Shown here: piece by piece, positions 41,115 to 49,803 of the stretch
Layout: the number at the start of each line of letters is the position of its first letter
Numbering within the stretch: the stretch's first letter is position 1
Assembly (NCBI GenBank): GCA_030149525.1
Contig: JASBRJ010000135.1
Span: forward strand, 1-58,509
Direction: 5' to 3'
From: a bacterium
GTDB taxonomy: Bacteria; Vulcanimicrobiota; Xenobia; Xenobiales; JADMJV01
Length of the DNA: 58,509 nt
The notes under the pieces: model-generated
The model's database searches: none
Told to the model about the DNA's origin: nothing
What the model saw: only the letters and a program-made list of their open reading frames with translations
Position numbers and translations under genes: made by a program

Positions 41115-42284
41115 GTGTTAAGATGGATATCCAGTCTCATACTTCCCTTGGCGGCGGTGTATCTTGTCACCGGACACCCCCTCCTGATCCAACCCGCTTT
41201 CCTGAGTTTCACAAGTTCGGAGATTCTCACCCTCCACGGCGCCCTGCTTCTCCTAACAGCCGTCCTTAGCGTCTTATTTTCCCGCTCTCGAGCCGTCGGC
41301 GTCGGTTTGCTCACTTTCCTTTTTTCTCTCGCCCTCCCTCGGATGATGGAAATGGGCTACGATGCCTCTACCGCAAGTCTCGCCTATCTCGCATCCGGTC
41401 TCTGCTTAGTGGCCGGGCCGGAAAAGAAGCTCTTCAAATTTACAACCGTTGTTTGGTTGGGATTGTCCTCGCTCTTTGCCGGTGGTCTTCTGACGGTGGG
41501 AGAGATGTATGGACGAACCTGGACCAACTGGGCCATCTTGGCCTCGGTGGTTCTATGGGGAGGTGTGACTTTGGCCTTGCGGGCCAGAAAGTCCAAGGGG
41601 TCGTCTGAGAGTCTGATGACCTGTGCTCTTGTGGGCGCGTCCTTCGCCGGCTGGACCTTCGGTCAGGGGGAGCCGTCCTTGAGTGACTCAGGATTTCAGG
41701 TTCTCTGCTTGATCGCGACCTTGCCCAGCCTGGCCAGTGTCATCGAGCACAGTTTTCGCCTGGCCTACATCGATGAACTTACGGAGATTCCCGGGCGACG
41801 CGCTCTGGTTGAGTCCATGCAAGACCCAAGTCAAGTTTTCACTCTGGCAATGCTCGACGTCGATCATTTCAAAAAGTTCAACGATACTCATGGACACGAA
41901 GTCGGTGACCATGTGTTGAGAATGGTCGCCGCCCGTCTTTCAACGGTTGGGGTCGGTGGAACGGCGTATCGCTACGGAGGAGAGGAATTCACGGTGGTGT
42001 TTCCGGGCAAAACCTCCGACGAAGTAGGACCGGAGCTAGAACGACTGAGGGCTCTGGTTGAAGCCTCACCGCTGGTGTTGCGGGGAGCCGACCGGCCCAA
42101 GAAAAAACCCAAAAATCCGAAGCGTTCCCGCAAGAAGAATCAGCCCTCGGTGAGCGTCACTATCTCTATCGGGTGTGCTACTCGGCGCCGGGAAGAGCAC
42201 TGGGAGAAGGTTATGAAGAGAGCCGACCAGGCTCTGTATCAGGCCAAGGAGGAGGGGCGGAATCGGGTCTGTGAGGCCTCCTAA
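41115..42284 (+). CDS. Membrane-anchored diguanylate cyclase (GGDEF)
   Basis: The 389-residue protein has about seven hydrophobic helices in residues 1-210 and a GGDEF domain from about 215. Key marks are DELTEIPGRRAL, LDVDHFKKFNDTHGH and the active GGEEF (about 288-292), so it should make cyclic di-GMP from two GTP. Between GGEEF and the last strand (VSVTISIGCA) sits a very basic insert, PKKKPKNPKRSRKKNQ, about 16 residues long. The RxxD inhibitory site is not obvious. The start is a GTG at 41115 with GGGG just before; the N-terminus is uncertain. Confidence 0.9.
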   Translation: MLRWISSLILPLAAVYLVTGHPLLIQPAFLSFTSSEILTLHGALLLLTAVLSVLFSRSRAVGVGLLTFLFSLALPRMMEMGYDASTASLAYLASGLCLVAGPEKKLFKFTTVVWLGLSSLFAGGLLTVGEMYGRTWTNWAILASVVLWGGVTLALRARKSKGSSESLMTCALVGASFAGWTFGQGEPSLSDSGFQVLCLIATLPSLASVIEHSFRLAYIDELTEIPGRRALVESMQDPSQVFTLAMLDVDHFKKFNDTHGHEVGDHVLRMVAARLSTVGVGGTAYRYGGEEFTVVFPGKTSDEVGPELERLRALVEASPLVLRGADRPKKKPKNPKRSRKKNQPSVSVTISIGCATRRREEHWEKVMKRADQALYQAKEEGRNRVCEAS

Positions 42285-42305
42285 AGGACGACTCTAACAT
42301 CTCAT

Positions 42306-42337
42306 AAAAAAAGAGCCGAATTTTTCGGCTCTTTTTT
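42306..42337. terminator. Bidirectional intrinsic terminator
   Basis: AAAAGAGCCGAA (42309-42320) pairs with TTCGGCTCTTTT (42324-42335) around a 3-base loop, with A- and T-tracts on the two sides. It lies between the convergent GGDEF gene and the gene ending at 42351. Confidence 0.9.
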
Positions 42338-42350
42338 GTGTTGCTGCACC

Positions 42351-42869
42351 TCAGCGTGAGGCGTAGACTGTTTTAAACCATTTCTGGGCAAGCATCTTTG
42401 GAAGCTTGGACTTCTTGACAGGCTTGGAGGCCGCCACGGGTACGGGTGTTGGGGCGTCGTAGGGGGCCTGCCTGGTCGAGGTAGGCCGTGAGCGTTGTTG
42501 TTGGGGTTTGCCGGAGTTGGTCCAGACCTCGAGTGAGTAAATCCGCCACCCGTCGGGGGAGAGGACAAATCGAACCGTCCCCGCCTGATCGCCGGTTGGT
42601 GAGAGGAGCTCAGTGAGAATTTGGCGGGCGCCTTCGGCTCGACTGGAACCCAATCGGACTCGTTGAGTTGCCGTGCCGAGACCTTGACGAAGATTCCGCA
42701 GGAAGGCGGCCTCTCCCAGGCGTTCGCACTGTTTTCTGACGAGCTGCTCTAGTTCGGGGTGTAGCCACTCCCTCACAGCTCCGAACCGCTCTGTTGCCAG
42801 GGCCCGGAAAAAACCGGTAAAGGCCTCGCAGAGCGTATGTTTGTGGGCAAGAATTGTGCCTCTACTCAT
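42351..42869 (-). CDS. Hypothetical protein, possibly NTF2-like, with Pro-rich linker
   Basis: The ATG at 42869 has an excellent GGAGGTGGA before it (172 residues). The first 110 residues (helix-rich, then VRFVLSPDGWRIYSLEVW) look like an NTF2/SnoaL-type cone fold with a final DGW(R)I strand, but this is a weak call. A Pro/Gln/Ser/Ala-rich linker (about 118-152) leads to a basic C-terminus (KKSKLPKMLAQKWFKTV). No signal peptide. It is separated from mfd by a 141-base gap with a motif shared with the 21.9-kb region. Confidence 0.6.
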   Translation of the reverse strand: MSRGTILAHKHTLCEAFTGFFRALATERFGAVREWLHPELEQLVRKQCERLGEAAFLRNLRQGLGTATQRVRLGSSRAEGARQILTELLSPTGDQAGTVRFVLSPDGWRIYSLEVWTNSGKPQQQRSRPTSTRQAPYDAPTPVPVAASKPVKKSKLPKMLAQKWFKTVYASR

Positions 42870-43010
42870 TCCACCTCCAAGGAGTGGTGTCAAAGACTGC
42901 TGAGATGAAATTTCAGCTTTTTTTCATCATGCAGTCACAAGAGCAAACTATTTCAGATTTGCAACCAAAATATTAACAGAATGTAAACATGAGGTTGAGA
43001 AGGCCCATGT

Positions 43011-46000
43011 TCATCCCTGTTGGCGGTCACCATCCTGCCACCTTTGAAGTTGATCGAGGATGACTCGAACTTTTTCCAGCAGAACACCGGCGGGAGGGTA
43101 CTCCGGCTTGCCTGCAGCCACTCCGAAGAGCCCCTCCATAATGAGCGCGGAGTTCTCGTGTTTAGCCTTCCACTTGGTAGCCACCCACAGCTTGTGTTTG
43201 CGGTTCAAGTTCAGTTCCGGGTAGAAGGGGAGAAGGATAGTCAAGCGACCTTCTTTGGCCCGAATAGAGGGTATGGTCAGGTCCCGTGCTCTCAGCTTGA
43301 GATCCACAATGGAGAGCAGGTTACTGGTTTCCTCAGGAAGCTGTCCGAAGCGGTCGACAAGCTCCTCTCGTACGCTCTCCAACGCTTCGAAGGTTTGGGC
43401 GTTGGCGATCTTTTTGTAGAGCGCCACCTTCTGCTCGCCGTCGGGAACATAGTCGTCGGGGAGGTTAGCCGGAACAGGGAGTTCGATGACGATCGGTTGA
43501 TCGCTTACCTCGAACTGGGGACCCTCACCGCGAAGTTCAGCCACGGCATCTTTGAGCATACGACAATAGAGGTCGAATCCTACCGCTGCGATGCTTCCTG
43601 ATTGCTCGGCTCCCAGAATGTCGCCCGCTCCACGAATTTCAAGGTCTCGCAGAGCGATCTGGTACCCCGCACCCAGTTGGGTGAAGTCTCTGATGGTTTC
43701 CAGGCGAAGTTGAGCCTCGTCGGTGAGCGCTCGCGCCGGGGGGTAGAGGAGGTAGCAGTAGGCCTGTCGGGCAGAGCGACCCACTCGACCTCTCATCTGG
43801 TAGAGCTGAGCCAGCCCGAAATGGTGAGCGTTGTTGATGATGATGGTGTTGGCGTTGGGAATGTCTAAGCCGCTCTCGATGATGGTGGTACACACCAGAA
43901 CGTCGTATTCTCCTTCCAGAAAGTCCATCATCACCTTTTCCAGGGCTTCTTCGCCCATCTGTCCGTGCCCCACGGCGACACGGACCGACGGAAGCATGCG
44001 GGAGATGTCGGCGGCCACTCGTTCGATGCCCTCCACTCGGTTGTGGACGAAATAAACCTGGCCTTCTCGTTGCATCTCTCTGGTGATGGCTCCGCGGAGA
44101 ATATCGGGATGATGTTCGAACAGATAGGTCTTGATGGGAACCCGGTCCTCCGGCGGGGTCTCAATAACGGACATGTCACGGATGGAGGTTAGCGCCATAT
44201 TCAGGGTTCGGGGGATGGGAGTGGCAGAAAGGGTGAGAATGTCCACGTTTTTGCGGAGCCCCTTGATCTTCTCTTTCTGTTTCACGCCGAAGCGCTGCTC
44301 TTCATCCACCACCAGCAAACCCAGAGAGCGGAACTTGATGTCTTTGGAGAGCAGGCGGTGGGTGCCGATCACGATATCCACTTCGCCCGAGGCCAGGCCT
44401 TCTATGGTGAGTTTGCTTTCGGCTTTGCTCCTGAATCGACTGAGTTCCCGAACCTTCACAGGGAAGGCGGCCAGTCGTTCTGCGAAGGTTTCGTAGTGTT
44501 GGTGGGCGAGAACTGTCGTGGGAACCAGAACGGCCACCTGGCGGCCCTCCGAGACAGCCTTGAAGGCGGCCCGAATGGCGACCTCCGTCTTTCCGTAGCC
44601 CACATCTCCACAAACCAGGCGATCCATGGGGCGAGGACGCTCCATGTCTTCCTTGACTTCCTGAATGACCCGAAGTTGGTCCTCGGTTTCCTCGTAGGGG
44701 AAGGCGTCTTCCATCTCGTGTTGCCAGGGGGTGTCCGGTCCGCAGGCGTGGCCCACAGAGGCCTCGCGCTGAGCGTACAGCTTGAGAAGTTCCTCAGCCA
44801 ACTGCTCGGCGTCTTTGGCTACCTTTTTTCGTGTGCGAGCCCACTCCTGGCCGCCCATTTTGGAGAGCTTGGCAGAGCGTCCCTCCACCCCTTTGTAGGG
44901 TTGTAGTAAGTCCAGTTGCTCCACCGGGACGAAGAGACTGTCTCCCTTGGCGTATTCTACGGTGAGAAAGTCTTTATCGAATCCGGCTATCTTGAGAGTC
45001 TTCACTCCGCCATAACGACCCAGTCCGTGTTGCAGGTGGACCACCATATCGCCCACGTTCAGCTCTTCCAAGCGGATAAGAGAGGCGCGCTCCGTCTTGC
45101 GATGGCTTTTGCGTCGACGGATCGCCCCTGTGATCTCACGATCGGTGAGAATGTCGATGGGGGCGACGTTGTCGGTCGCCGGTAGATGGAAACCCTCGGC
45201 CAAAGGGCTGTTGAGCAGTGCTACTCCGGAACCGGGGGCGAAGTTGGGCGAAAGCAGGGAGTGCTCAACCAACAACTCTTCCAGACGTGCCGATTGCCGG
45301 CTCATAAGAAGGATGTTGCGCCCGGATTTGACCCACTCGGGGAGGCGACCCATCATGCCCTCGACTCGATCGGGAAAGACTCTTTGGGGTTGGAAAGGTA
45401 TTTCGACTCTTCGAACCCCTTCCGAGGCTGCGCGGCTCTCCGCATCCTCCCAGGTCGTGAAGGAGAGTTGCCGGAACGGCGTCAGCAGGGCCAGAAAGTC
45501 GCCCCATTCACCATGCCAGCCTTCATGAGACCATTCCAGGGTCTGTAACCTAAGTTGGGCCGGCTCTTCCAGGCAGACCAGGCTTCCTCTGGGGAAGAAA
45601 TCAACCAGGTAGGAACCTTCGTCCTCGTGGGAGATGGGGCTGACGGAAAACTCTTGAATCTCGGCCACGGAACGCTGGGTGTCGAGGTTGAAGTGGCGAA
45701 TCGATTCCACCTCGTCGCCGAAGAGTTCGACCCGCACCGGCTGACCGGTGATAGGATAAATATCCAGGATGTCGCCCCGGGCGGAGAACTCTCCCCGTCG
45801 CTCCACCATGTTGGTTCGATGGTACCCTTCGGAGATCAACATCTCCAACATGGTGTCCCGGTCGGTGCTCTCCCCGCGTTTGACGACCCAGCGGCTTTGC
45901 TCGAGGGCCTGACGGCTCATGGTTTTTTGCAACAGAGCTTTGACGGGTGCCACCACCAGCAGGGGTTCTTGGCTTCCGGCAGCCTGCAGTCGCTCAAGGG

Positions 46001-46358
46001 CTTCTAACTGCATGGGATCGACCGGGCGGGCTTCTTCGGCCGAGGTCCGCTCTTCCCGGAAAGGGAAATAGATAAGGTTCTTGTCGAGCCCCATGGCCCG
46101 TAGGTCTTCGACCAGGACCTCGGCACCGTCGCTTGACGGGGTGACCCAGAGTGAGGGACCCGCCTCCGGTTGTGCCTGCATATTGCGAAGGGCGGACCAG
46201 ACCGGCCCCCGGGCCGACCGAATGACCCCTTCGACGATGAAACGTTCGGAATCTTTGATTCCTTCTTTGAGCTGTTGAATATCTTGACGCTGGAGGAGAA
46301 GTTCCAGAAGTCGAACCATGGGTGCACTCAGACCCTGGGGAATAATCGCTGTGGACAT
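43011..46358 (-). CDS. mfd: Transcription-repair coupling factor
   Basis: Mfd removes stalled RNA polymerase and recruits UvrA. The protein has the UvrB-like N-terminal module, the RNA-polymerase-interacting domain (VGDMVVHLQHGLGRYGGV, then LTVEYAKGDSLFVPVEQL), then translocase motifs GDVGYGKTEVAIRAAF (Walker A), VPTTVLA, IGTHRLL, DEEQRFGVKQKEK (DEEQ), SATPIPRTLNMAL, QMRGRVGRS and a TRCF C-terminal domain (about 990-1090). 1115 residues is near normal. The ATG at 46358 is preferred over the GTG two codons upstream. It is divergent from the GGDEF gene at 46458. Confidence 0.97.
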   Translation of the reverse strand: MSTAIIPQGLSAPMVRLLELLLQRQDIQQLKEGIKDSERFIVEGVIRSARGPVWSALRNMQAQPEAGPSLWVTPSSDGAEVLVEDLRAMGLDKNLIYFPFREERTSAEEARPVDPMQLEALERLQAAGSQEPLLVVAPVKALLQKTMSRQALEQSRWVVKRGESTDRDTMLEMLISEGYHRTNMVERRGEFSARGDILDIYPITGQPVRVELFGDEVESIRHFNLDTQRSVAEIQEFSVSPISHEDEGSYLVDFFPRGSLVCLEEPAQLRLQTLEWSHEGWHGEWGDFLALLTPFRQLSFTTWEDAESRAASEGVRRVEIPFQPQRVFPDRVEGMMGRLPEWVKSGRNILLMSRQSARLEELLVEHSLLSPNFAPGSGVALLNSPLAEGFHLPATDNVAPIDILTDREITGAIRRRKSHRKTERASLIRLEELNVGDMVVHLQHGLGRYGGVKTLKIAGFDKDFLTVEYAKGDSLFVPVEQLDLLQPYKGVEGRSAKLSKMGGQEWARTRKKVAKDAEQLAEELLKLYAQREASVGHACGPDTPWQHEMEDAFPYEETEDQLRVIQEVKEDMERPRPMDRLVCGDVGYGKTEVAIRAAFKAVSEGRQVAVLVPTTVLAHQHYETFAERLAAFPVKVRELSRFRSKAESKLTIEGLASGEVDIVIGTHRLLSKDIKFRSLGLLVVDEEQRFGVKQKEKIKGLRKNVDILTLSATPIPRTLNMALTSIRDMSVIETPPEDRVPIKTYLFEHHPDILRGAITREMQREGQVYFVHNRVEGIERVAADISRMLPSVRVAVGHGQMGEEALEKVMMDFLEGEYDVLVCTTIIESGLDIPNANTIIINNAHHFGLAQLYQMRGRVGRSARQAYCYLLYPPARALTDEAQLRLETIRDFTQLGAGYQIALRDLEIRGAGDILGAEQSGSIAAVGFDLYCRMLKDAVAELRGEGPQFEVSDQPIVIELPVPANLPDDYVPDGEQKVALYKKIANAQTFEALESVREELVDRFGQLPEETSNLLSIVDLKLRARDLTIPSIRAKEGRLTILLPFYPELNLNRKHKLWVATKWKAKHENSALIMEGLFGVAAGKPEYPPAGVLLEKVRVILDQLQRWQDGDRQQG

Positions 46359-46457
46359 AAGCACAGCCTACTCGACCGGCATCACTCCTCCTTTTGTTCC
46401 ACCAACTTTACCTGTTCAGCAGAGGATACAGAAGGGGCTTTTAAGAACCCAGGGTCG

Positions 46458-48329
46458 ATGGGACAAACCGGACCTGGAGAGGAAAAAGAAAGCCATAAAG
46501 GCCTGCGCTTTTTCCTGGTGGGTGTGCGTGTTATTGGCGTCATTTCGGCCTTTTTGGTCTCCCAATTTCACAGCGACCCGCTTTTTTTTCCGACAGAACT
46601 CACCGCGTACCGGTGGGCTCTGCTTGGTCTTGTGCTTTTTTACCATCTCGTTGCCGGGGTTTTGGTCAGCCTGATCAACAACAAACTGATGTCCTCGCTT
46701 TTGATAGCCGCCGATGTGACTATCGGTTTGGGTTGCACCTACCTGTACGGTGAGGGGTACTTCCTTTTGGCCTTCGCCTTACCGGTCCTCAGTATCTGCG
46801 CGACCTTCGGTGTGACGGCGGCTTTAGTAGCCGGGGTCATGGGGCTGATGTTCTACGGCATCATTTATGCCCGGCCCCTTTTGGATAAAGCCGTCGACAA
46901 GCAGATCAGCTCCGATGTTCTCACACTCAAGCTTTCCCTCACCGGGATTCAGGCGGCCATAAGTCTTCTCATGACATGGCTTTTCTCCATCGCGGTGAGC
47001 GAAGGGCGCAAGGCGAAAATCGTTAAGAGTGAAGCGAAGAAAGAGGCGGATCTTCTCTACCAACAGCTCTCCGAGCGGACCGAGAACGTAGAGCTTGTCT
47101 ACGCTGAGATGACCGATCAGGAAGCTCAGGTGAAGAAGCTTGCCAAAGAGGTCGCCCATCTCGAGCATGAGTTACAAGAGGCCTACAAAGATGTGGCTAA
47201 GGCTCGCATGGATCTCACCAAGCGAGAAGACCAGGCCGAAGAGAAAGTGTCTCGCATCAGTGATGAGTTGGTTCGAGAACGACAGATGCTCGAAGAGCAG
47301 GCCCAACGAGTCGAGCGAGAACTTGATCATCGAAATCGAACTTTAGAGGGCTTTCGCCAACTGCTGGGCTCCCTGGTGCTGGAAGAAACCTTGTTGGCCC
47401 TGGTCTACTATCTCCAGGCCAGGGTGCCCAGTGCCGTTTGCGTCGTTTTCATGAAAGAAGATGTCCAGGGGGTGAGTTATCTCTACCCGGAAGTGGCTGA
47501 TGCCGAGGACACCGATTTCTTCCGCGAACTGGCTATCCCGGCGGGAGAGACGTCGGTGGGCTTTGTTGCCGCGACGGGCAATCCTGTTCTCATCGCTAAC
47601 GGTCGTACCGAGATAAACGGTCATCCCGTTGAGGTGTTGGAGAATCAGGGTCTGAGCGCCATCATTCTTCCTCTGATCAACCCCGCCGACGGTCAGGTTA
47701 TGGGCGTGGTCTACTTGGGTCGGGCACAGGCCAACGCTTTCACCACCGAGGATCTGGATCTGGTGGAGGAGTTCCTGGATCTTGCCGGTCTTGCCGTAGC
47801 CCGCTGTCTGGAATTTCGGCTCCGGGCCGGAGGCGGTCTACACGATATGGTCACCGGGTTACATAACGGAATGTATCTGGCCGAACGGATGGAGGAAGAG
47901 GTCCGAAGGGGCAGGCGTTACACCTATCCCGTGTCTCTGCTTTTGGTGGATGTGGATAATTTTACCCCCATGGCTGAGCGACTGGATCCTGAAGTTCTGG
48001 ACAATGTCCTTCGCCAGTTGGCGGGCTTATTACTGGAAGCGATTCGCGATACCGACGTCGCCGCCCGTATTGAGGGTGATGATTTTGGGATTCTTCTGGT
48101 TCATTCCGACCGGGACAGCGCCGTACCGATCGGGGAGAGAATTCGGCAGGAGGTTGCCGACACCACTTTCGGGACTCCCGGACAGCCTTTGCGCCTCACG
48201 GTTTCCGTGGGAGTGGCGGGTGTGCCTCACGATGCGTCCGACGCACAACGCCTCAAAGAGGCTGCCTTCGGAGCCATTGCCGAAGCCCGAGCCAACGGTG
48301 GGAATCGGGTCGCGACCTTTCCTCGTTGA
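46458..48329 (+). CDS. Membrane GAF-GGDEF protein with degenerate EGDDF site
   Basis: I use the ATG at 46458 (AGGG just upstream) because the frame further left lies over mfd's start. The 623 residues comprise about six membrane helices (20-185), a long coiled coil (about 190-300), a GAF-like sensor (about 305-450) and a GGDEF domain (about 465-620). The signature motif reads EGDDF (about 538-542), with the first Gly replaced by Glu and the fourth residue Asp, and the DNF site precedes it, so cyclase activity may be weak or lost and GTP- or c-di-GMP-binding may remain. It is divergent from mfd. Confidence 0.85.
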   Translation: MGQTGPGEEKESHKGLRFFLVGVRVIGVISAFLVSQFHSDPLFFPTELTAYRWALLGLVLFYHLVAGVLVSLINNKLMSSLLIAADVTIGLGCTYLYGEGYFLLAFALPVLSICATFGVTAALVAGVMGLMFYGIIYARPLLDKAVDKQISSDVLTLKLSLTGIQAAISLLMTWLFSIAVSEGRKAKIVKSEAKKEADLLYQQLSERTENVELVYAEMTDQEAQVKKLAKEVAHLEHELQEAYKDVAKARMDLTKREDQAEEKVSRISDELVRERQMLEEQAQRVERELDHRNRTLEGFRQLLGSLVLEETLLALVYYLQARVPSAVCVVFMKEDVQGVSYLYPEVADAEDTDFFRELAIPAGETSVGFVAATGNPVLIANGRTEINGHPVEVLENQGLSAIILPLINPADGQVMGVVYLGRAQANAFTTEDLDLVEEFLDLAGLAVARCLEFRLRAGGGLHDMVTGLHNGMYLAERMEEEVRRGRRYTYPVSLLLVDVDNFTPMAERLDPEVLDNVLRQLAGLLLEAIRDTDVAARIEGDDFGILLVHSDRDSAVPIGERIRQEVADTTFGTPGQPLRLTVSVGVAGVPHDASDAQRLKEAAFGAIAEARANGGNRVATFPR

Positions 48330-48380
48330 GTGGAGCCCTAAAAGAGGAGACTGTTTCCTCTATGGAGCAACATCTGAAAC

Positions 48381-49289
48381 ATGATATCGCTCTCTTCCAT
48401 TGAACCCGCGATGCTCAATCCTCGGCCCAACCTCCTTGCCGGGCATGAGTCTGTGATTCTGCGCCCTAACCGTCCGTGGGATCAGCCTGACATCAAGATT
48501 AATCCAAAATTCTGGCTGAAGCTCTATCTCGAGGGGCTGACGCTACACAGCAGAAGCTTCGCTCTGGCCGCTCGAGCCGACAACGTGCTCGATCTCGGTT
48601 GTGGGAGCGGTTGGTTCTCCATTGCCTTGGCCAAACGGAGGCCGGACGTTCGGATAGAAGCCCTGGACACGGATACTCGTCTACTGGATTGGGGGCGCCA
48701 GTACATGGACCAAATGGCTTCCGAGGGGAAATCCCTGGGCCGAATCCGCTTTGCCGAACAGGACGTCGATGAGTTCCCCTGGCACAAGTATGAAGAGCAG
48801 TTCGATCTTGTCCATGCCGGATTCATACTCTCTCGTGTGAAAAAGCCGGAAGAGGCTCTGAGCGGCATCTACAAAGTGCTCAAGCCCGGTGGCTGGGTGA
48901 TCTACCATGACGTGACCGACGCTCCGCCTCGCAACTTGAATCGCTTTTCCAGAGTGCAGCATTTCTTCGAGAAGTGGAAGAACGTTTCCAGCGATCCCTG
49001 GTCTTGGCGTCGACATTGGGAGCGCCGGTATCGTTTTGATATGGCAAGGCTGAAGGCCCGCGCCGGAGAGCCGGACGAGAAAGATGTGATACGGCGTTTC
49101 GAAGAGCTTTTCGCCATGCGTTTTCATGAACGACGGCGAGCCTTTTTGGATATTTTTCTGAGAGAAAAGAGAACCCGGATGTCGACCTATGGCCCTCTTA
49201 TACCGGCCGTCAAGCTTTGCGACGACGTTATGTGCAAAACGAACCTTTTGGTGGGGGCGGTGAGGTACGTCCTGGGTCAAAAGAGGTGA
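48381..49289 (+). CDS. SAM-dependent methyltransferase
   Basis: The 302-residue protein has the class I methyltransferase core: VLDLGCGSGWFSIALAKR (motif I), IEALDTDTRLLDWGRQ (motif II acid), FAEQDVDEFPW, FDLVHAGFILSRVKKPEEAL and VLKPGGWVIYHDVTD. The C-terminal third (about 195-300) is basic and helical with no known fold. The substrate is unknown (lipid, small molecule or protein). An ATG at 48411 is an alternative start. It is followed after 4 bases by a GNAT gene and preceded by the GGDEF gene, so a small operon is likely. Confidence 0.85.
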   Translation: MISLSSIEPAMLNPRPNLLAGHESVILRPNRPWDQPDIKINPKFWLKLYLEGLTLHSRSFALAARADNVLDLGCGSGWFSIALAKRRPDVRIEALDTDTRLLDWGRQYMDQMASEGKSLGRIRFAEQDVDEFPWHKYEEQFDLVHAGFILSRVKKPEEALSGIYKVLKPGGWVIYHDVTDAPPRNLNRFSRVQHFFEKWKNVSSDPWSWRRHWERRYRFDMARLKARAGEPDEKDVIRRFEELFAMRFHERRRAFLDIFLREKRTRMSTYGPLIPAVKLCDDVMCKTNLLVGAVRYVLGQKR

Positions 49290-49293
49290 GCTC

Positions 49294-49803
49294 ATGGTTC
49301 ACCTAGCGCCCTTGGGCCAAGACGATTCCAGCATACTCTACGGGTGGCTCAGCGACCGCACTTACCGATTGGACAGCGGGGGATTCGCTTTCGTCAGCCC
49401 ACGGCAACATGAGAGCTGGTTTGAGAACCTTCAAAAGGGGAGTGACAGCGCCCTTGCGCTTGCCGTCAGACGGACAGAAGACGAGAAGTTGGTCGGCCTT
49501 GTTCAGCTGGTCAACATCAATCGCACCTATCGAAACGCGGAATTGCGAATCCGACTAGCGCCGGCGCTGGGAGGTAAAGGATACGGCACTCAGGCCTCAC
49601 GCTTGCTGTGTGAGCATGCTTTCAAAGATCTCAATCTTCATCGAGTGTATCTCTATGTACGGGCCTCCAACGGGCGAGCTATCCGGTGCTACGAAAAGGT
49701 GGGCTTTCAGCAAGAGGGACGTTTACGCCAACACTGCTTCGTGGATGGGGAGTATGACGACTTTACCGTCATGGGGCTCCTGGCCTCGGAGCTTACTCTT
49801 TAA
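49294..49803 (+). CDS. GNAT acetyltransferase, RimL-like
   Basis: This is a 169-residue N-acetyltransferase. LVGLVQLVNINRTYRNAELRI forms the core beta strands, LAPALGGKGYGTQASRLL the acetyl-CoA-binding loop (GGKGYG), LNLHRVYLYVRASNGRAIRCYEKVGF the C-terminal core, and FVDGEYDDFTVMGLL the final strand. The fold matches RimL/PseH/SpeG-like enzymes. Its place between a methyltransferase and the surface-glycan genes suggests a small-molecule or sugar substrate, but this is inference. AGAGGTGAGCTC precedes the ATG. The 3' end overlaps the opposing ligase gene by 11 bases. Confidence 0.87.
   Translation: MVHLAPLGQDDSSILYGWLSDRTYRLDSGGFAFVSPRQHESWFENLQKGSDSALALAVRRTEDEKLVGLVQLVNINRTYRNAELRIRLAPALGGKGYGTQASRLLCEHAFKDLNLHRVYLYVRASNGRAIRCYEKVGFQQEGRLRQHCFVDGEYDDFTVMGLLASELTL

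Noticed and set aside
46170-46457. Extended N-terminus for the GAF-GGDEF gene
   Set aside because: The added residues lie over the start of mfd and look random; the ATG at 46458 has AGGG upstream and starts just before the membrane helices.
48338-48360. Hairpin AGAGGA/TCCTCT after the GAF-GGDEF gene as a terminator
   Set aside because: It is a short stem with no T-run after it, so I do not call it a terminator.
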